Assembly (NCBI GenBank): GCA_013177795.1
Contig: JABLXY010000001.1
Location: 496,001 to 560,000, forward strand
Reading direction: 5' to 3'
Source of the DNA: Syntrophaceae bacterium
GTDB taxonomy: Bacteria > Desulfobacterota > Syntrophia > Syntrophales > UBA2192
DNA length: 64,000 nt
This document shows, piece by piece, positions 17,650 to 25,810 of the stretch. The notes below the pieces were generated by a model. The model saw only the letters and a program-made list of their open reading frames with translations, made no database searches and was not told the origin of the DNA. The number at the start of each line of letters is the position of its first letter. Within the stretch, counting starts at the first letter, position 1. Made by a program: the position numbers and the translations under genes.

Positions 17650-18240
17650 TCAGAAGTCCCTCGGCTTGCAGATCACCTCCCGGACCTTCAGGTCGAAGAA
17701 GCGGGCGCTGTTGGCAGGCCGGAGGACAAGGGCCGTGTCGACCCCCTCGTACGTCCCGCCCAGCGCGATCACGTCCTCACCGGTCCGGACGAGCCCTGCA
17801 TCGGCCGCCATGAGAGCGACCTCGACAGCCACCTTCGTGCCCTGCCCGAACGTCCGCAGGGTGTAGGCCATGATCTCGTCGACCTGGTAGGTGCCCAGCT
17901 TGTTCCGGACCGCCCTCCCGACCCCCCCGAAGGCGTGCTGCCCGGTGAAAACGGCGATCCCCGCCTTCTCGAGCCGCCCTCGGGCCGCAGCCGTCATGTC
18001 CTGGCGGTCGGGCTTCTCGAAGCCCGCCACGTGGGTGACGGCGATGACCCGGACCCCGCCGCCGAAGGCCTTTCTTGCTGCGAGCGCCGTCCTGCCGCTC
18101 ACGCTCGGGACGATCACGCTTGCGATTCCCAGTTCATCGGCCCGGGCGGCTGCCGCCTCGAGAACATCCGCCGTGTTTCCCTTCCCCGGTTTCAGGAAAT
18201 ATCGACACTCCCTCCGCTCGAATCGTCCGGCCGCAGCCAT
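17650..18240 (-). CDS. pyruvate kinase C-terminal (alpha/beta) domain-like protein
   Basis: 196 residues that resemble the stand-alone pyruvate kinase C-domain family rather than a full kinase: NTADVLEAAAARADELGIASVIVPSVSGRTALAARKAFGG parallels the PK-C segment for allosteric nucleotide or phosphate binding, and VIAVTHVAGFEKPDRQDM follows. There is no catalytic barrel. Its biochemical role is not known. ATG at 18240 with AAAGGAGA upstream. Last gene of the leftward feoB-dtxR-fur set, 27 bases after fur, so it may be co-regulated with iron genes. Why a PK-C-like protein should sit there is not clear. Confidence 0.75.
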   Translation of the reverse strand: MAAAGRFERRECRYFLKPGKGNTADVLEAAAARADELGIASVIVPSVSGRTALAARKAFGGGVRVIAVTHVAGFEKPDRQDMTAAARGRLEKAGIAVFTGQHAFGGVGRAVRNKLGTYQVDEIMAYTLRTFGQGTKVAVEVALMAADAGLVRTGEDVIALGGTYEGVDTALVLRPANSARFFDLKVREVICKPRDF

Positions 18241-18267
18241 GGTCCATCTCCTTTCTGTCCCGGGCGG

Positions 18268-18669
18268 TCATCGCGAGGCACAGTCTTCGCAAAGCCCGAA
18301 GAGGTCCAGATGCGCCCGCGTCACCCTGAATTTCTCGCGCTTCGCAAAGGCCTCCAGGTCCCGGATGAACGTTCCCTGCACCTCGCGCACCGTCCCGCAC
18401 CGCGTGCAGATGAAATGGGCATGGGCCCCCGTCTCGGCATCGTGCACCTCGAAATGGGAGTGCCCCTCGCCGAAGCTCCGGCCCAGGATCACGTTCCGCT
18501 CGCGGAAGTAGGCCAGGGCCCGGTACACCGTCGCCAGGCTGATCCGCGGGTCCCGGCGGCGTGCACGTTCCAGGAGCTCGTAGGCATCCAGGTGGCCGTG
18601 CTCCCGGAGGATCTCCAGGATGATTTCCCGGCGCGGCGTCATCCGCAGGGATTTCCATGCTCGCTCCAT
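18268..18669 (-). CDS. Fur-family transcriptional regulator
   Basis: 133 residues. The winged helix spans MTPRREIILEILREHGHLDAYELLERARRRDPRISLATVYRALAYF; the dimer and metal domain has HFEVHDAETGAHAHFICTRCGTVREV with the HxH..CxxC set and a second CEDC near the C-terminus, both typical of Fur/PerR structural zinc sites. Whether it senses iron, peroxide or zinc cannot be read from the sequence; the place directly behind feoB and a DtxR-type regulator favours iron or peroxide. Start ATG at 18669 with a purine-rich GAGGGGGAAAG before it. Confidence 0.93.
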   Translation of the reverse strand: MERAWKSLRMTPRREIILEILREHGHLDAYELLERARRRDPRISLATVYRALAYFRERNVILGRSFGEGHSHFEVHDAETGAHAHFICTRCGTVREVQGTFIRDLEAFAKREKFRVTRAHLDLFGLCEDCASR

Positions 18670-18682
18670 TCTTCTTTCCCCC

Positions 18683-19414
18683 TCAGCTTCGCCCGTCCCG
18701 CCACCGGAAGCGCCGCCTCCAGCCCCGGGCTTCGCGTTTCTTCCGGTGGACGGGCCTCACGAAGATCTCCCGGGCGATGGCATCGTCGAAGGCCACGGTG
18801 CTCTCGTCGATCTTCACGATGTACGACGGCCGCCGCTGCACGAGTTCCAGGGGCCGGCCCGTCATGACGCCCAGCGAGGTCAGGTAGGACAGCCGGGCGT
18901 TGTCCCGCGTTCCGATATAGGCCACGGTCGCCGTCTCGCCGGTGTCGAGTTCCGTCAGCGGCACCACCAGCGGCCTCAGCATCGTCTCCCCGGCCACGCA
19001 GCAGTCGCCGGGAGGGATGGGTCTGCCGTGCGGGCAGCTCCGCGGGTGTCCCAGCAGGATGCAGACCGAATCCGCGGCATCATTGCCCAGCATGTGCTCG
19101 AAGCGGCAGGCCGACCGCTCCATCTCCTCGCTGTTGAGGTTGAGCACATCGTGCAGGAGCCGCTCCGCGAGGCGATGGCTGCGGATGACGTCCCGCGCCT
19201 TGAGAAACCCCTCCTCGGTCAGGACGAGATCCCTGTCGCTGTGCAGGGCCAGCCCCTCTGAAACGAGCCGTTCGCGCTGCTCATCCGAGATGCCCGCGGC
19301 CGTGACGCGCGCACCCGCCGCGGGCGTCTCGTTTCGCTGCTCCAAGGCTGTCCAGACCTCTTCGAGGATCTCTTCCAGATCCTCACCCGTGCAGGGTTTG
19401 CAGGATTCTTCCAT
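18683..19414 (-). CDS. DtxR/MntR-type metalloregulator with C-terminal FeoA domain
   Basis: 243 residues. N-terminal winged helix (LEEILEEVWTALEQRNET...LVLTEEGFLKARDVIRSHRLAERLL), then the DtxR dimer and metal region with LLHDVLNLNSEEMERSACRFEHMLGNDAADSVCILLGHPRSCPHG, and a C-terminal FeoA/SH3-like domain (LTELDTGETATVAYIGTRDNARLSYLTSLGVMTGRPLELVQRRPSYIVKI). The tail is very basic. The only FeoA-like domain in the operon is this one, so it may serve either as the regulator's SH3 domain or as the FeoA partner of FeoB. It starts 10 bases after feoB and is followed by fur. Confidence 0.9.
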   Translation of the reverse strand: MEESCKPCTGEDLEEILEEVWTALEQRNETPAAGARVTAAGISDEQRERLVSEGLALHSDRDLVLTEEGFLKARDVIRSHRLAERLLHDVLNLNSEEMERSACRFEHMLGNDAADSVCILLGHPRSCPHGRPIPPGDCCVAGETMLRPLVVPLTELDTGETATVAYIGTRDNARLSYLTSLGVMTGRPLELVQRRPSYIVKIDESTVAFDDAIAREIFVRPVHRKKREARGWRRRFRWRDGRS

Positions 19415-19424
19415 GTCTCACCCC

Positions 19425-21416
19425 TCAGAACGTCACGTGCAGCAGCCGCAGCACGGAGTTCAGGACGCCGCCCGCGACAATGGCGTAGATGAACACGAAG
19501 AGGATGATGCCCGAACCGGTCAGGAATCCCCTCTCCTTGATGATCACGAAGGTGTTGGCGACGCAGGGCACGAAGAGCGTCATGACCATGGTGGCCACAA
19601 AGGCCTGCAGGTTGTCCATGAGGCCCCGCCCGTAGATGTCGAAGAAGTAGGCCGCCACGTACTCCCTCCGCAGAAAGCCGAGGATGAAGCCCTCGGTCGT
19701 CTCCGCCGGGAGGCTGAGAAGCCCGACGACGACGGGGTCCAGAAGGCGCTTCAGCGCCTCCAGCGCTCCCACCCGGTCGGCGACGAAGAGCAGTGCCGTC
19801 CCCAGGAGGAACCAGGGGATCACCTCCCGCACGAACCAGTAGGAACGGTAGACCGTCTTGCCCAGCACATCGCCCGGCGCAGGGAGCCTGTAGGGGGGAA
19901 GCTCCGCGACGAAGGCCGTTGTCTGACCGGGCAGCAGCCTCGAGGCGAGCCACCCGGCTGCCATGAGCTGGACAGACAGCAGCACGACGAACAGGACGAG
20001 GGCGAAAAACCCGATCCGGGCGAACATCCCGAGGATCAGCCCCATCTGCGGCGCGCAGGGGATCCCGAGGGCGAGGATCAGTGTCGCGATGATCCGCTCC
20101 CGCCGTGTCTCGAGGATCCGGGTCACGACGGCCGCCATGGTCCCGCACCCGAACCCCAGGACGATCGGGATGACCGCCTTGCCGTTGAGGCCGATCAGGG
20201 AAAAGAGCCGGTTGATCATCACCTCGAGGCGCGGGAGGTAACCCGTGTCCTCGAGGATGGAGAACACGAGGTAGAAGGCCGTCACCGTCGGGAACACGAT
20301 GGCAAGCGAGTAGGTGATGCCCATGGTGATCTGTCCGTAGGGCCCCACCAGAAAGTCCCGCACGGCGGCGTAGGGGACGTGGGAGATCGCTCCCACAACG
20401 GGCGGCAGCAGCCATTCGCCGAATACAACGTTCTGGAAGAAATCCACGACGGTCCCGGCCGCAAACACACCCACGAACTCGTATATCCCGTAGAGAATCC
20501 CGAGCAGCAGCAGAGCGCCGCCGACCGGGTGGGTTGTAAAGCGGTCGAGGCGGTCGGCGAACCTCGTCCGGAACCCCCTGCCCCGGCGAAGCGTCACGCA
20601 CTCGCGGATCAGCCGCTCCACGATTGCCATCCGGGTCTCCAGGATGACCCTCGACAGAGGCTCGAGAACACGGGACTGCGTCTGCACGATGAGGTTCTTG
20701 ATCGCCCGGCTCTCACCGGCCTGATCCCCCAGCAGCGCGTCCACGAGCGACGGGTCCCCCGAAAGCAGGGTCAGCGCGACGGCCCTCCGGGAAACGGGAT
20801 AGTGCGGCAGGAGGCCCGCGATACCCGTCACGGCCTCCTCCACGCGGGCATCGTAGATGATCCGCAGCGGGGACTTCGCGGGTCTGCGCAGGGCGTCCAG
20901 CAACTCCTCCCTGCCCTTTCCCCGGATCGCGACGGTCTGCACCACGGGGATTCCGAGACCCTTGGAGAGCCGGGCCGCATCGATGACGTAGCCCTTCTTT
21001 TCCGCCTCGTCGGCGAGATTGAGGGCGAGGACGAGAGGCACATCCGCCTCGATCAGGGCCATCGTGAGCAGCAGCGTCCGCCGAAGGTTCTGCGCATCGC
21101 CGACCTGGAGGACCGCCTCGAGCCCCTCCGAGAGGAGGGTCTTGAGGGTGACGCGTTCCTCGTCGCTGTGCGGCACGACGCCGGCGATCCCGGGCGTGTC
21201 CACCACGTAATAGTCCAGGTCCGCGGCCTTTCCCGACCTGACCTCCACCGTGGTGCCCGGGTAATTGGACACGACGACGTATTCCCCGGTGAGCAGGGAG
21301 AAGATCTTGCTCTTGCCGACATTCGGGTTGCCGACCAGAACGAGCCGCCGCTCCGAGGGGATGTCACCCGGCGACAAAGATTTCGTTCGAACCGTGCTTG
21401 CTGCCGACTGTTCCAT
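19425..21416 (-). CDS. feoB: ferrous iron transport protein B
   Basis: 663-residue inner-membrane Fe2+ transporter. N-terminal G domain: G1 GNPNVGKSKIF at 29-39, the NYPGTTVEV switch, G3 DTPGIAGVVPHSDEERV and G4 NLADE; a GDI-like linker follows, then two Gate regions with many membrane helices (FPTVTAFYLVFSILEDTGYLPR; FGCGTMAAVVTRILETRRERIIATLI; PCVANTFVIIKERG). The G1 motif has VGKSK where most FeoB have SGKTT. ATG at 21416; the upstream frame is part of the promoter, which carries a palindrome covering the 23 bases before the ATG and leaves no ribosome site. Likely derepressed under low iron. Confidence 0.96.
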   Translation of the reverse strand: MEQSAASTVRTKSLSPGDIPSERRLVLVGNPNVGKSKIFSLLTGEYVVVSNYPGTTVEVRSGKAADLDYYVVDTPGIAGVVPHSDEERVTLKTLLSEGLEAVLQVGDAQNLRRTLLLTMALIEADVPLVLALNLADEAEKKGYVIDAARLSKGLGIPVVQTVAIRGKGREELLDALRRPAKSPLRIIYDARVEEAVTGIAGLLPHYPVSRRAVALTLLSGDPSLVDALLGDQAGESRAIKNLIVQTQSRVLEPLSRVILETRMAIVERLIRECVTLRRGRGFRTRFADRLDRFTTHPVGGALLLLGILYGIYEFVGVFAAGTVVDFFQNVVFGEWLLPPVVGAISHVPYAAVRDFLVGPYGQITMGITYSLAIVFPTVTAFYLVFSILEDTGYLPRLEVMINRLFSLIGLNGKAVIPIVLGFGCGTMAAVVTRILETRRERIIATLILALGIPCAPQMGLILGMFARIGFFALVLFVVLLSVQLMAAGWLASRLLPGQTTAFVAELPPYRLPAPGDVLGKTVYRSYWFVREVIPWFLLGTALLFVADRVGALEALKRLLDPVVVGLLSLPAETTEGFILGFLRREYVAAYFFDIYGRGLMDNLQAFVATMVMTLFVPCVANTFVIIKERGFLTGSGIILFVFIYAIVAGGVLNSVLRLLHVTF

Positions 21417-21439
21417 GTGCGAATGATTCTCATTCGCAC
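21417..21439. promoter_or_regulatory. Fur-box-like operator at the feoB start
   Basis: Perfect inverted repeat with 10-base arms GTGCGAATGA and TCATTCGCAC around a 3-base centre. The middle (AATGAGAATCATT) resembles the core of the classical Fur box. It touches the feoB start codon and overlaps the predicted transcription start. Confidence 0.75.
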
Positions 21440-21466
21440 CATAATGGTATTCTTGGAAAAAAGCAA
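21438..21466 (-). promoter_or_regulatory. putative sigma70 promoter of feoB
   Basis: On the minus strand: TTGCTT (21466-21461), 17-base spacer, TATGGT (21443-21438). Transcription would begin about 14 bases before the ATG, inside the palindrome, giving a very short leader without a ribosome site. Confidence 0.55.
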
Positions 21467-21508
21467 GGAATTCTGTCGGGTATGGCGGGATGGCCGGGAC
21501 CGGGCCCC

Positions 21509-22000
21509 TCAGAGACGCTTGAGAAGGTTTTCGAGATTCCTGCACTGGATGCAGAGAATGTTGCCCTGACGGTCGAGCAGGACGAGCATCGGGACGCCCC
21601 GGACCTGGTAGAGCTGGGCCACCTTCCCGTCCGGGTCCGTCAGGACCGTGAACGGCAGGGCGTGCCGGGCAGCAAACTCTCCGACCTTATTCTCGCTGTC
21701 GTTGACGAAGATGTTGAGCACCTCCAGGTTTACAGCCCTTCCCCGGGCGTGAATGTCCCTGATCCGGGGGATCTCCTCTATGCAGTAGCGGCACCACGTC
21801 GCGCCGAAGACGAGCAGGACCGGGCGGCCCCTCAAGTCCGCAAGCCGGATTTCCTTGCCCTGGAGGTCCCTGAGACGGAAATCGGGCGCCGGGGCATCGA
21901 CGGCGATCGGCGGCGGCGGGATCTTCGGCGCATCTGCGCCGGGCGAGCAGGCCGCCACAGCCAGGCAGGCGATCATCATAAACAAGCGCTTCGTATGCAT
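21509..22000 (-). CDS. TlpA/ResA-like thioredoxin-fold lipoprotein
   Basis: 163 residues. Signal peptide with lipobox (LAVAAC), then a thioredoxin fold of the TlpA/ResA type: APAPDFRLRDLQGKEIRLADLRGRPVLLVFGATWCRYCIEEIPRI with redox-active WCRYC, a cis-Pro loop GVPMLVLLDRQG, and a second CIQC pair near the C-terminus. Extracytoplasmic thiol-disulfide reduction, for example of apocytochrome c, is its probable role, with electrons from the CcdA-like protein encoded 18 bases upstream. ATG at 22000. Confidence 0.9.
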   Translation of the reverse strand: MHTKRLFMMIACLAVAACSPGADAPKIPPPPIAVDAPAPDFRLRDLQGKEIRLADLRGRPVLLVFGATWCRYCIEEIPRIRDIHARGRAVNLEVLNIFVNDSENKVGEFAARHALPFTVLTDPDGKVAQLYQVRGVPMLVLLDRQGNILCIQCRNLENLLKRL

Positions 22001-22018
22001 CGGGTTCAGGCCTCTCGA

Positions 22019-22723
22019 TCAGACGCTCACGGCACTGTACAGAAAATACGCCCCGGCGGCAAGCATCACGATGCCGGATCCTTTTTGCACGGCAACCATC
22101 CACGCGCCCGACCTGGGTAGGCTGATCAGGATTCCCGCAAACGTGCCCACCAGCAGAAGCAGGGTCCCCACGCCGAGCGAAAAGACGAAGAGCAGCGCCC
22201 CCCCGAACAGGACGCTCTGCCCCGCAGCCACGACGCCGAGGATGCCGATCAGGACCGGGGCGGCGCATGGGCCGAGGAGGAACCCCGAGGTCAGACCGAT
22301 GACGAAGCTCCGGGTGATCCCCTTGCGGCCCGCTCCGGCCGGGCTCCGGGGCGCGAAGCGTTCCAGGGAGAGGGGAACGACCCCCAGCATGGCAAGGCCC
22401 ATGAGCAGGAAGAGGATGCCGATTGCGCCAAGCATCAGGGGGCTCGACTGGGCCGCGCCGAAGATCTTTCCCGTCATCGCCGCCGCCATCCCGAGCGCCG
22501 TGTACGTCACCGCGAGGCCGAGAACGAAGCTCAGCGAAAGGGCAAACCCCCGCCGCCACGACACCCGCCCGTGGGCACCGATCACGGCGGCCGTGACCGG
22601 GACGACGGGATAGACACACGGCGTAAAGCTGACGAGTACGCCGGCCAGGTACGCCGCCGCATACGCCAGCACGGCAGACTGGCCGAGATAGTGTTCGAAA
22701 TCGCCCGTGATCGCCTCGATCAT
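22019..22723 (-). CDS. CcdA/DsbD-type transmembrane thiol-disulfide transporter
   Basis: 234 residues, six predicted membrane helices. It carries electrons from cytosolic thioredoxin to outside thiol-redox proteins. The two conserved Cys motifs are visible: FTPCVYPVVPVT in the first helix and GPCAAPVLIGILG in the fourth, both in Pro-containing kinks as in DsbD-beta/CcdA. The start is the ATG at 22723, giving MIEAITGDFEHYLGQSAVLAYAAAYL with a GGGGGG stretch just before; the longer frame adds a proline/arginine-rich piece. First of a leftward set with tlpA. Confidence 0.92.
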   Translation of the reverse strand: MIEAITGDFEHYLGQSAVLAYAAAYLAGVLVSFTPCVYPVVPVTAAVIGAHGRVSWRRGFALSLSFVLGLAVTYTALGMAAAMTGKIFGAAQSSPLMLGAIGILFLLMGLAMLGVVPLSLERFAPRSPAGAGRKGITRSFVIGLTSGFLLGPCAAPVLIGILGVVAAGQSVLFGGALLFVFSLGVGTLLLLVGTFAGILISLPRSGAWMVAVQKGSGIVMLAAGAYFLYSAVSV

Positions 22724-22807
22724 GATCCCCCCGCTTTGCGCCTGACCACCCATAACCCAATTCGACGGCCCGCGCAAGCGCGGGACGAAGGCGCCGCGGA
22801 AAACTGT

Positions 22808-22836
22808 TTGCAAACGAGTTGCATCTATCGTATAGT
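22808..22836 (+). promoter_or_regulatory. sigma70 promoter of the zur-znu operon with candidate operator
   Basis: TTGCAA (22808-22813), 17-base spacer, TATAGT (22831-22836). Within it lie the palindrome GTTTGCAAAC (22806-22815) and the repeat TGCAA-N5-TTGCA, possible sites for the encoded Fur-type regulator. The ATG follows only 9 bases after the -10, so the transcript would have almost no leader. Confidence 0.65.
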
Positions 22837-22845
22837 CGACACGCC

Positions 22846-23289
22846 ATGGAACACTGCGACATCCGCACCACGCTCGATCGTGCCGGCCTCTCGAAGACGC
22901 CCCAGCGCATGGCCGTCCTGAGGGCCCTGGTGCACGCGGACACCCCGCTGAGCGCGAAGGACATCCTGGACCGGCTCGGCGGCGGAAGCCGGATCAACAA
23001 GGTCACGGTCTACCGGACCCTGTCCTCACTGAAGGCCGAACGCATCATCCGGGAAATCGCGACGGACCACGGCGTCAGCTTCTACGAGATGGCCTGCCTG
23101 CATAACCCGGCGCACCCCCATTTCTACTGTCGCGCCTGCCGGAGCCTTGCCTGCCTGCCCGCCGTGGAAGCCCACCGCAAGTGGCTCCAGGGGCTGAGAC
23201 CGTCCGACGCGGTCGTCGAGAGCGTCGCCGTTCATGTCACGGGGCTGTGCCGCAAGTGCCTAAGAACCGTTCGGAGAGGGGATCCATGA
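22846..23289 (+). CDS. Fur-family regulator, Zur-like
   Basis: 147 residues. Winged-helix DNA-binding domain (LSKTPQRMAVLRALVHADTPLSAKDILDRLGGGSRINKVTVYRTLSSL), then a zinc-type domain with HNPAHPHFYCRACRSLACLP and, near the end, GLCRKC. The HxH and two CxxC pairs fit a Zur or Fur regulator; its position as first gene of a znuA-znuC-znuB operon makes Zur the best guess. It should repress this operon when zinc is plentiful. The stop overlaps the znuA start (ATGA). Confidence 0.9.
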   Translation: MEHCDIRTTLDRAGLSKTPQRMAVLRALVHADTPLSAKDILDRLGGGSRINKVTVYRTLSSLKAERIIREIATDHGVSFYEMACLHNPAHPHFYCRACRSLACLPAVEAHRKWLQGLRPSDAVVESVAVHVTGLCRKCLRTVRRGDP

Positions 23290-24191
23290 AGGCCGTCCTG
23301 ATCGTGCTCGCAGCCCTGGCTGCCTTCGCCCTGCCCGGCTCGCCCTCGCAGGTACTGGCCGAGAACGCGCGCCTCACCGTCTTTGTCAGCATCCTTCCCC
23401 AGGCTTATTTTCTCGAGCGGATCGGAGGGGACCGGGTTCACGTCGAGGTTCTCGTCGGCAAGGGGCAGTCGCCTCACGCCTACGAGCCCTCACCGCAGCA
23501 GATGGCCCGGCTGCACGAGGCGAGAGCCTGGTTTCTGATCGGAATCCCTTTTGAGCGGCACCTCGTCCAGAAACTGCGTCCCGACGGTTCCGGCCCGGTC
23601 CTGGTCGAGACGCAGAAAGGCGTCCCCCGCAGGGCCCTCGAGAGGCACGATCACGACGCGCACCGGCACGAGGGGACAGGCGGGCACGAGGAACACGGTG
23701 CCGGGGCGCCGGATCCCCACATCTGGATGTCCCCGAGACTCGTGAAAATCCAGGCCCGGAACATCTTCGAGGCCCTCGCCCGCATCGACGCAGCGTCCCG
23801 GGAGCATTACGCGAGGAACCTGCAGTCCTTCCTGAGGGACCTGGACCGCGTGGATGCCGACATCGCCCGTTCGCTTGCACCGGTCAGGGGGCGGAAGATG
23901 TATGTGTTTCACCCCGCCTTCGGTTACTTCGCCGACGCCTACGGGCTGATCCAGGTCCCCGTGGAGATCGAGGGCAAGGAGCCGGGAGCGCGGCAGCTCG
24001 CACGACTGATCGACCGGGCGAAACGGGACCGGGTGCGGGTGATCTTCGTGCAGCCGCAGTTTTCCCGCAAGTCGGCCGAGGCGGTGGCGAAGGCGATCGG
24101 GGGCGCCGTGGTGCCGGTCAATCCCCTCGCGAAGGAATACCTTGCCAATCTCGAATCCGTGGCCTCCGCCGTCGGGCAGGGCCTCCGGTGA
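23286..24191 (+). CDS. znuA: zinc ABC transporter substrate-binding protein
   Basis: 301 residues. Secreted Zn2+-binding protein of the cluster A-I family. A signal peptide (MKAVLIVLAALAAFALPGS) precedes the mature part with the metal ligands GQSPHAYEPSPQQM, DPHIWMSP and VFHPAFGYFADAYG. Between the first and second ligand lies a His/Asp-rich loop (around 115-140, HDHDAHRHEGTGGHEEHG), the mark of zinc-specific members rather than manganese ones. Overlaps the Zur-like gene by 4 bases and is followed by znuC after 3 bases. Confidence 0.95.
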   Translation: MKAVLIVLAALAAFALPGSPSQVLAENARLTVFVSILPQAYFLERIGGDRVHVEVLVGKGQSPHAYEPSPQQMARLHEARAWFLIGIPFERHLVQKLRPDGSGPVLVETQKGVPRRALERHDHDAHRHEGTGGHEEHGAGAPDPHIWMSPRLVKIQARNIFEALARIDAASREHYARNLQSFLRDLDRVDADIARSLAPVRGRKMYVFHPAFGYFADAYGLIQVPVEIEGKEPGARQLARLIDRAKRDRVRVIFVQPQFSRKSAEAVAKAIGGAVVPVNPLAKEYLANLESVASAVGQGLR

Positions 24192-24194
24192 TGC

Positions 24195-24938
24195 ATGATG
24201 TCCCCGAAAGACGTTGTCACCCTCAGCCATGTCTCCTTCTCCTATGACGGTGTCCCGGTCCTGGACGACGTGAGTTTCACGATCCCCGAGCGCTCCTTCA
24301 TCTCTATCGTCGGCCCCAACGGCGGCGGGAAGACCACCCTGCTGAAGCTGATGCTCGGACTTCTCAAACCGACGCGGGGAAGCATCGAGGTCCTCGGGAC
24401 GAGTCCCGTCCGGGCCCGCACCCGCGTCGGCTACATGCCCCAGCATGCCCAGCTCGACCCGCAGTTTCCCGTCAGCGTTCTCGACGTCGTCCTCATGGGC
24501 CGGATGGGCAAGGGAGCGGGGTGGGGACCCTACAGCAGGCAGGACCGGGCCGTCGCGCTCGATTCGTTGCGGAAACTCGAGATGGAGGATCTCTCGGATC
24601 GGCCGTTCACGGCCCTCTCCGGCGGGCAGCGCCAGCGGGTGCTCATCGCCCGGGCCCTCGCCTGCGAGCCGGAGATGCTGCTCCTGGATGAACCGACGGC
24701 GAATGTCGATCTGGCGGTTGAAACGGAGCTTTTCGAATTGCTCCACGACATGAGCAAGGCGATTGCCGTGGTCGTGGTCAGCCACGACCTGGGATTCGTC
24801 TCGCATTATGTCCAGAGCGTGGTATGCGTCAACCGCAGGGTCATGGTGCACCCGACCGCGGACGTGACGGGCGAGGTGATCCGCGACCTCTACCTGTCCG
24901 ACGTCTGCATGGTCAGGCATCATCACCGGGAGGGCTGA
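24195..24938 (+). CDS. znuC: zinc ABC transporter ATP-binding protein
   Basis: 247-residue ABC ATPase driving zinc uptake. Walker A GPNGGGKTT, Q-loop YMPQHAQ, signature LSGGQRQRVLIARAL, Walker B MLLLDEPTANVD and H-loop VVSHDLGFVSHYV are all present. Two adjacent ATGs (24195, 24198) offer starts. It lies between znuA and znuB in one operon, with gaps of 3 and 16 bases. The C-terminal CMVRHHHREG is His-rich. Confidence 0.95.
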   Translation: MMSPKDVVTLSHVSFSYDGVPVLDDVSFTIPERSFISIVGPNGGGKTTLLKLMLGLLKPTRGSIEVLGTSPVRARTRVGYMPQHAQLDPQFPVSVLDVVLMGRMGKGAGWGPYSRQDRAVALDSLRKLEMEDLSDRPFTALSGGQRQRVLIARALACEPEMLLLDEPTANVDLAVETELFELLHDMSKAIAVVVVSHDLGFVSHYVQSVVCVNRRVMVHPTADVTGEVIRDLYLSDVCMVRHHHREG

Positions 24939-24954
24939 GGGGGAGAGGAAGGCC

Positions 24955-25800
24955 ATGGCCGAATTCCTGACGGACCTGACACGCTACCCGTTCCTCCAGC
25001 ACGCCCTGCTCGCCGGGGTGCTTGCCGGCGTCGCCTGCGGGGTCATCGGAAGCTACGTCGTCACGAAGAAGATCAGCACCATCGCGGGAAGCATCTCGCA
25101 CACCGTGCTGGGGGGCCTGGGGGCCGCCCGCTATTTCCAGGTGGTTCACGGCTGGGATTGGTTCCACCCGCTCTACGGCGCCGTCCTGGCCGCCCTGCTC
25201 TCCGCGGTGGCGATCGGGGTGGTCACCCTGAAGGCACGGCAGCGAGAAGACACCGTGATCGGCGCCCTCTGGGCCATCGGCATGGCCGTCGGGATCCTCT
25301 TCATATCCCGGACGCCCGGCTACAACGAAGACCTCATGAGCTATCTCTTCGGGAGCATCCTCATGGTCTCCGACCGTGACCTCTGGCTGATCGCCGGTCT
25401 CGACCTCGCCGTCGTGACCATCGGGGCGGTCTTCTACAACCAGTTTCTCGCGATCTGCTTCGACGAGGAGTTCGCCCGCCTGAGGGGGGTCCGGGTCGAG
25501 TGGTTCTATCTCCTGCTGCTGTGCCTCACGGCCCTGACGGTCGTGCTGCTCGTCACCGTCGTGGGAATCATCATGGTCATCGCCCTGATCACCCTGCCTG
25601 CAGCCGTGGCCGGTGAGTTCACGAAGAGGCTGTGGCACATGATGGTGCTCTCGGCGGTCCTGACCGTCTTTTTCACAACCGCCGGTCTCGCGGTGAGTTA
25701 CGGCCCCAACTGGCCCTCCGGGCCGACCATCATCGTCATCGCCGGGGCCGTTTACCTGCTTTCGATCGCGGTGCCGCGGCTTTTCAGCTCGAACGGTTGA
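24955..25800 (+). CDS. znuB: zinc ABC transporter permease
   Basis: 281 residues, about eight membrane helices, ABC-3 permease family. Starts FLQHALLAGVLAGVACGVIGSYVVTKKISTIAGSISHTVLGGLG, which is the conserved N-terminal part, and shows the EED-like loop RQREDTVIGALWAIGMAVGI and the cytoplasmic coupling region FARLRGVRVEWFY. ATG at 24955 with GGGGGAGAGGAAGG before it. RadC follows after 10 bases. Confidence 0.95.
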   Translation: MAEFLTDLTRYPFLQHALLAGVLAGVACGVIGSYVVTKKISTIAGSISHTVLGGLGAARYFQVVHGWDWFHPLYGAVLAALLSAVAIGVVTLKARQREDTVIGALWAIGMAVGILFISRTPGYNEDLMSYLFGSILMVSDRDLWLIAGLDLAVVTIGAVFYNQFLAICFDEEFARLRGVRVEWFYLLLLCLTALTVVLLVTVVGIIMVIALITLPAAVAGEFTKRLWHMMVLSAVLTVFFTTAGLAVSYGPNWPSGPTIIVIAGAVYLLSIAVPRLFSSNG

Positions 25801-25810
25801 GGGGGGATTC

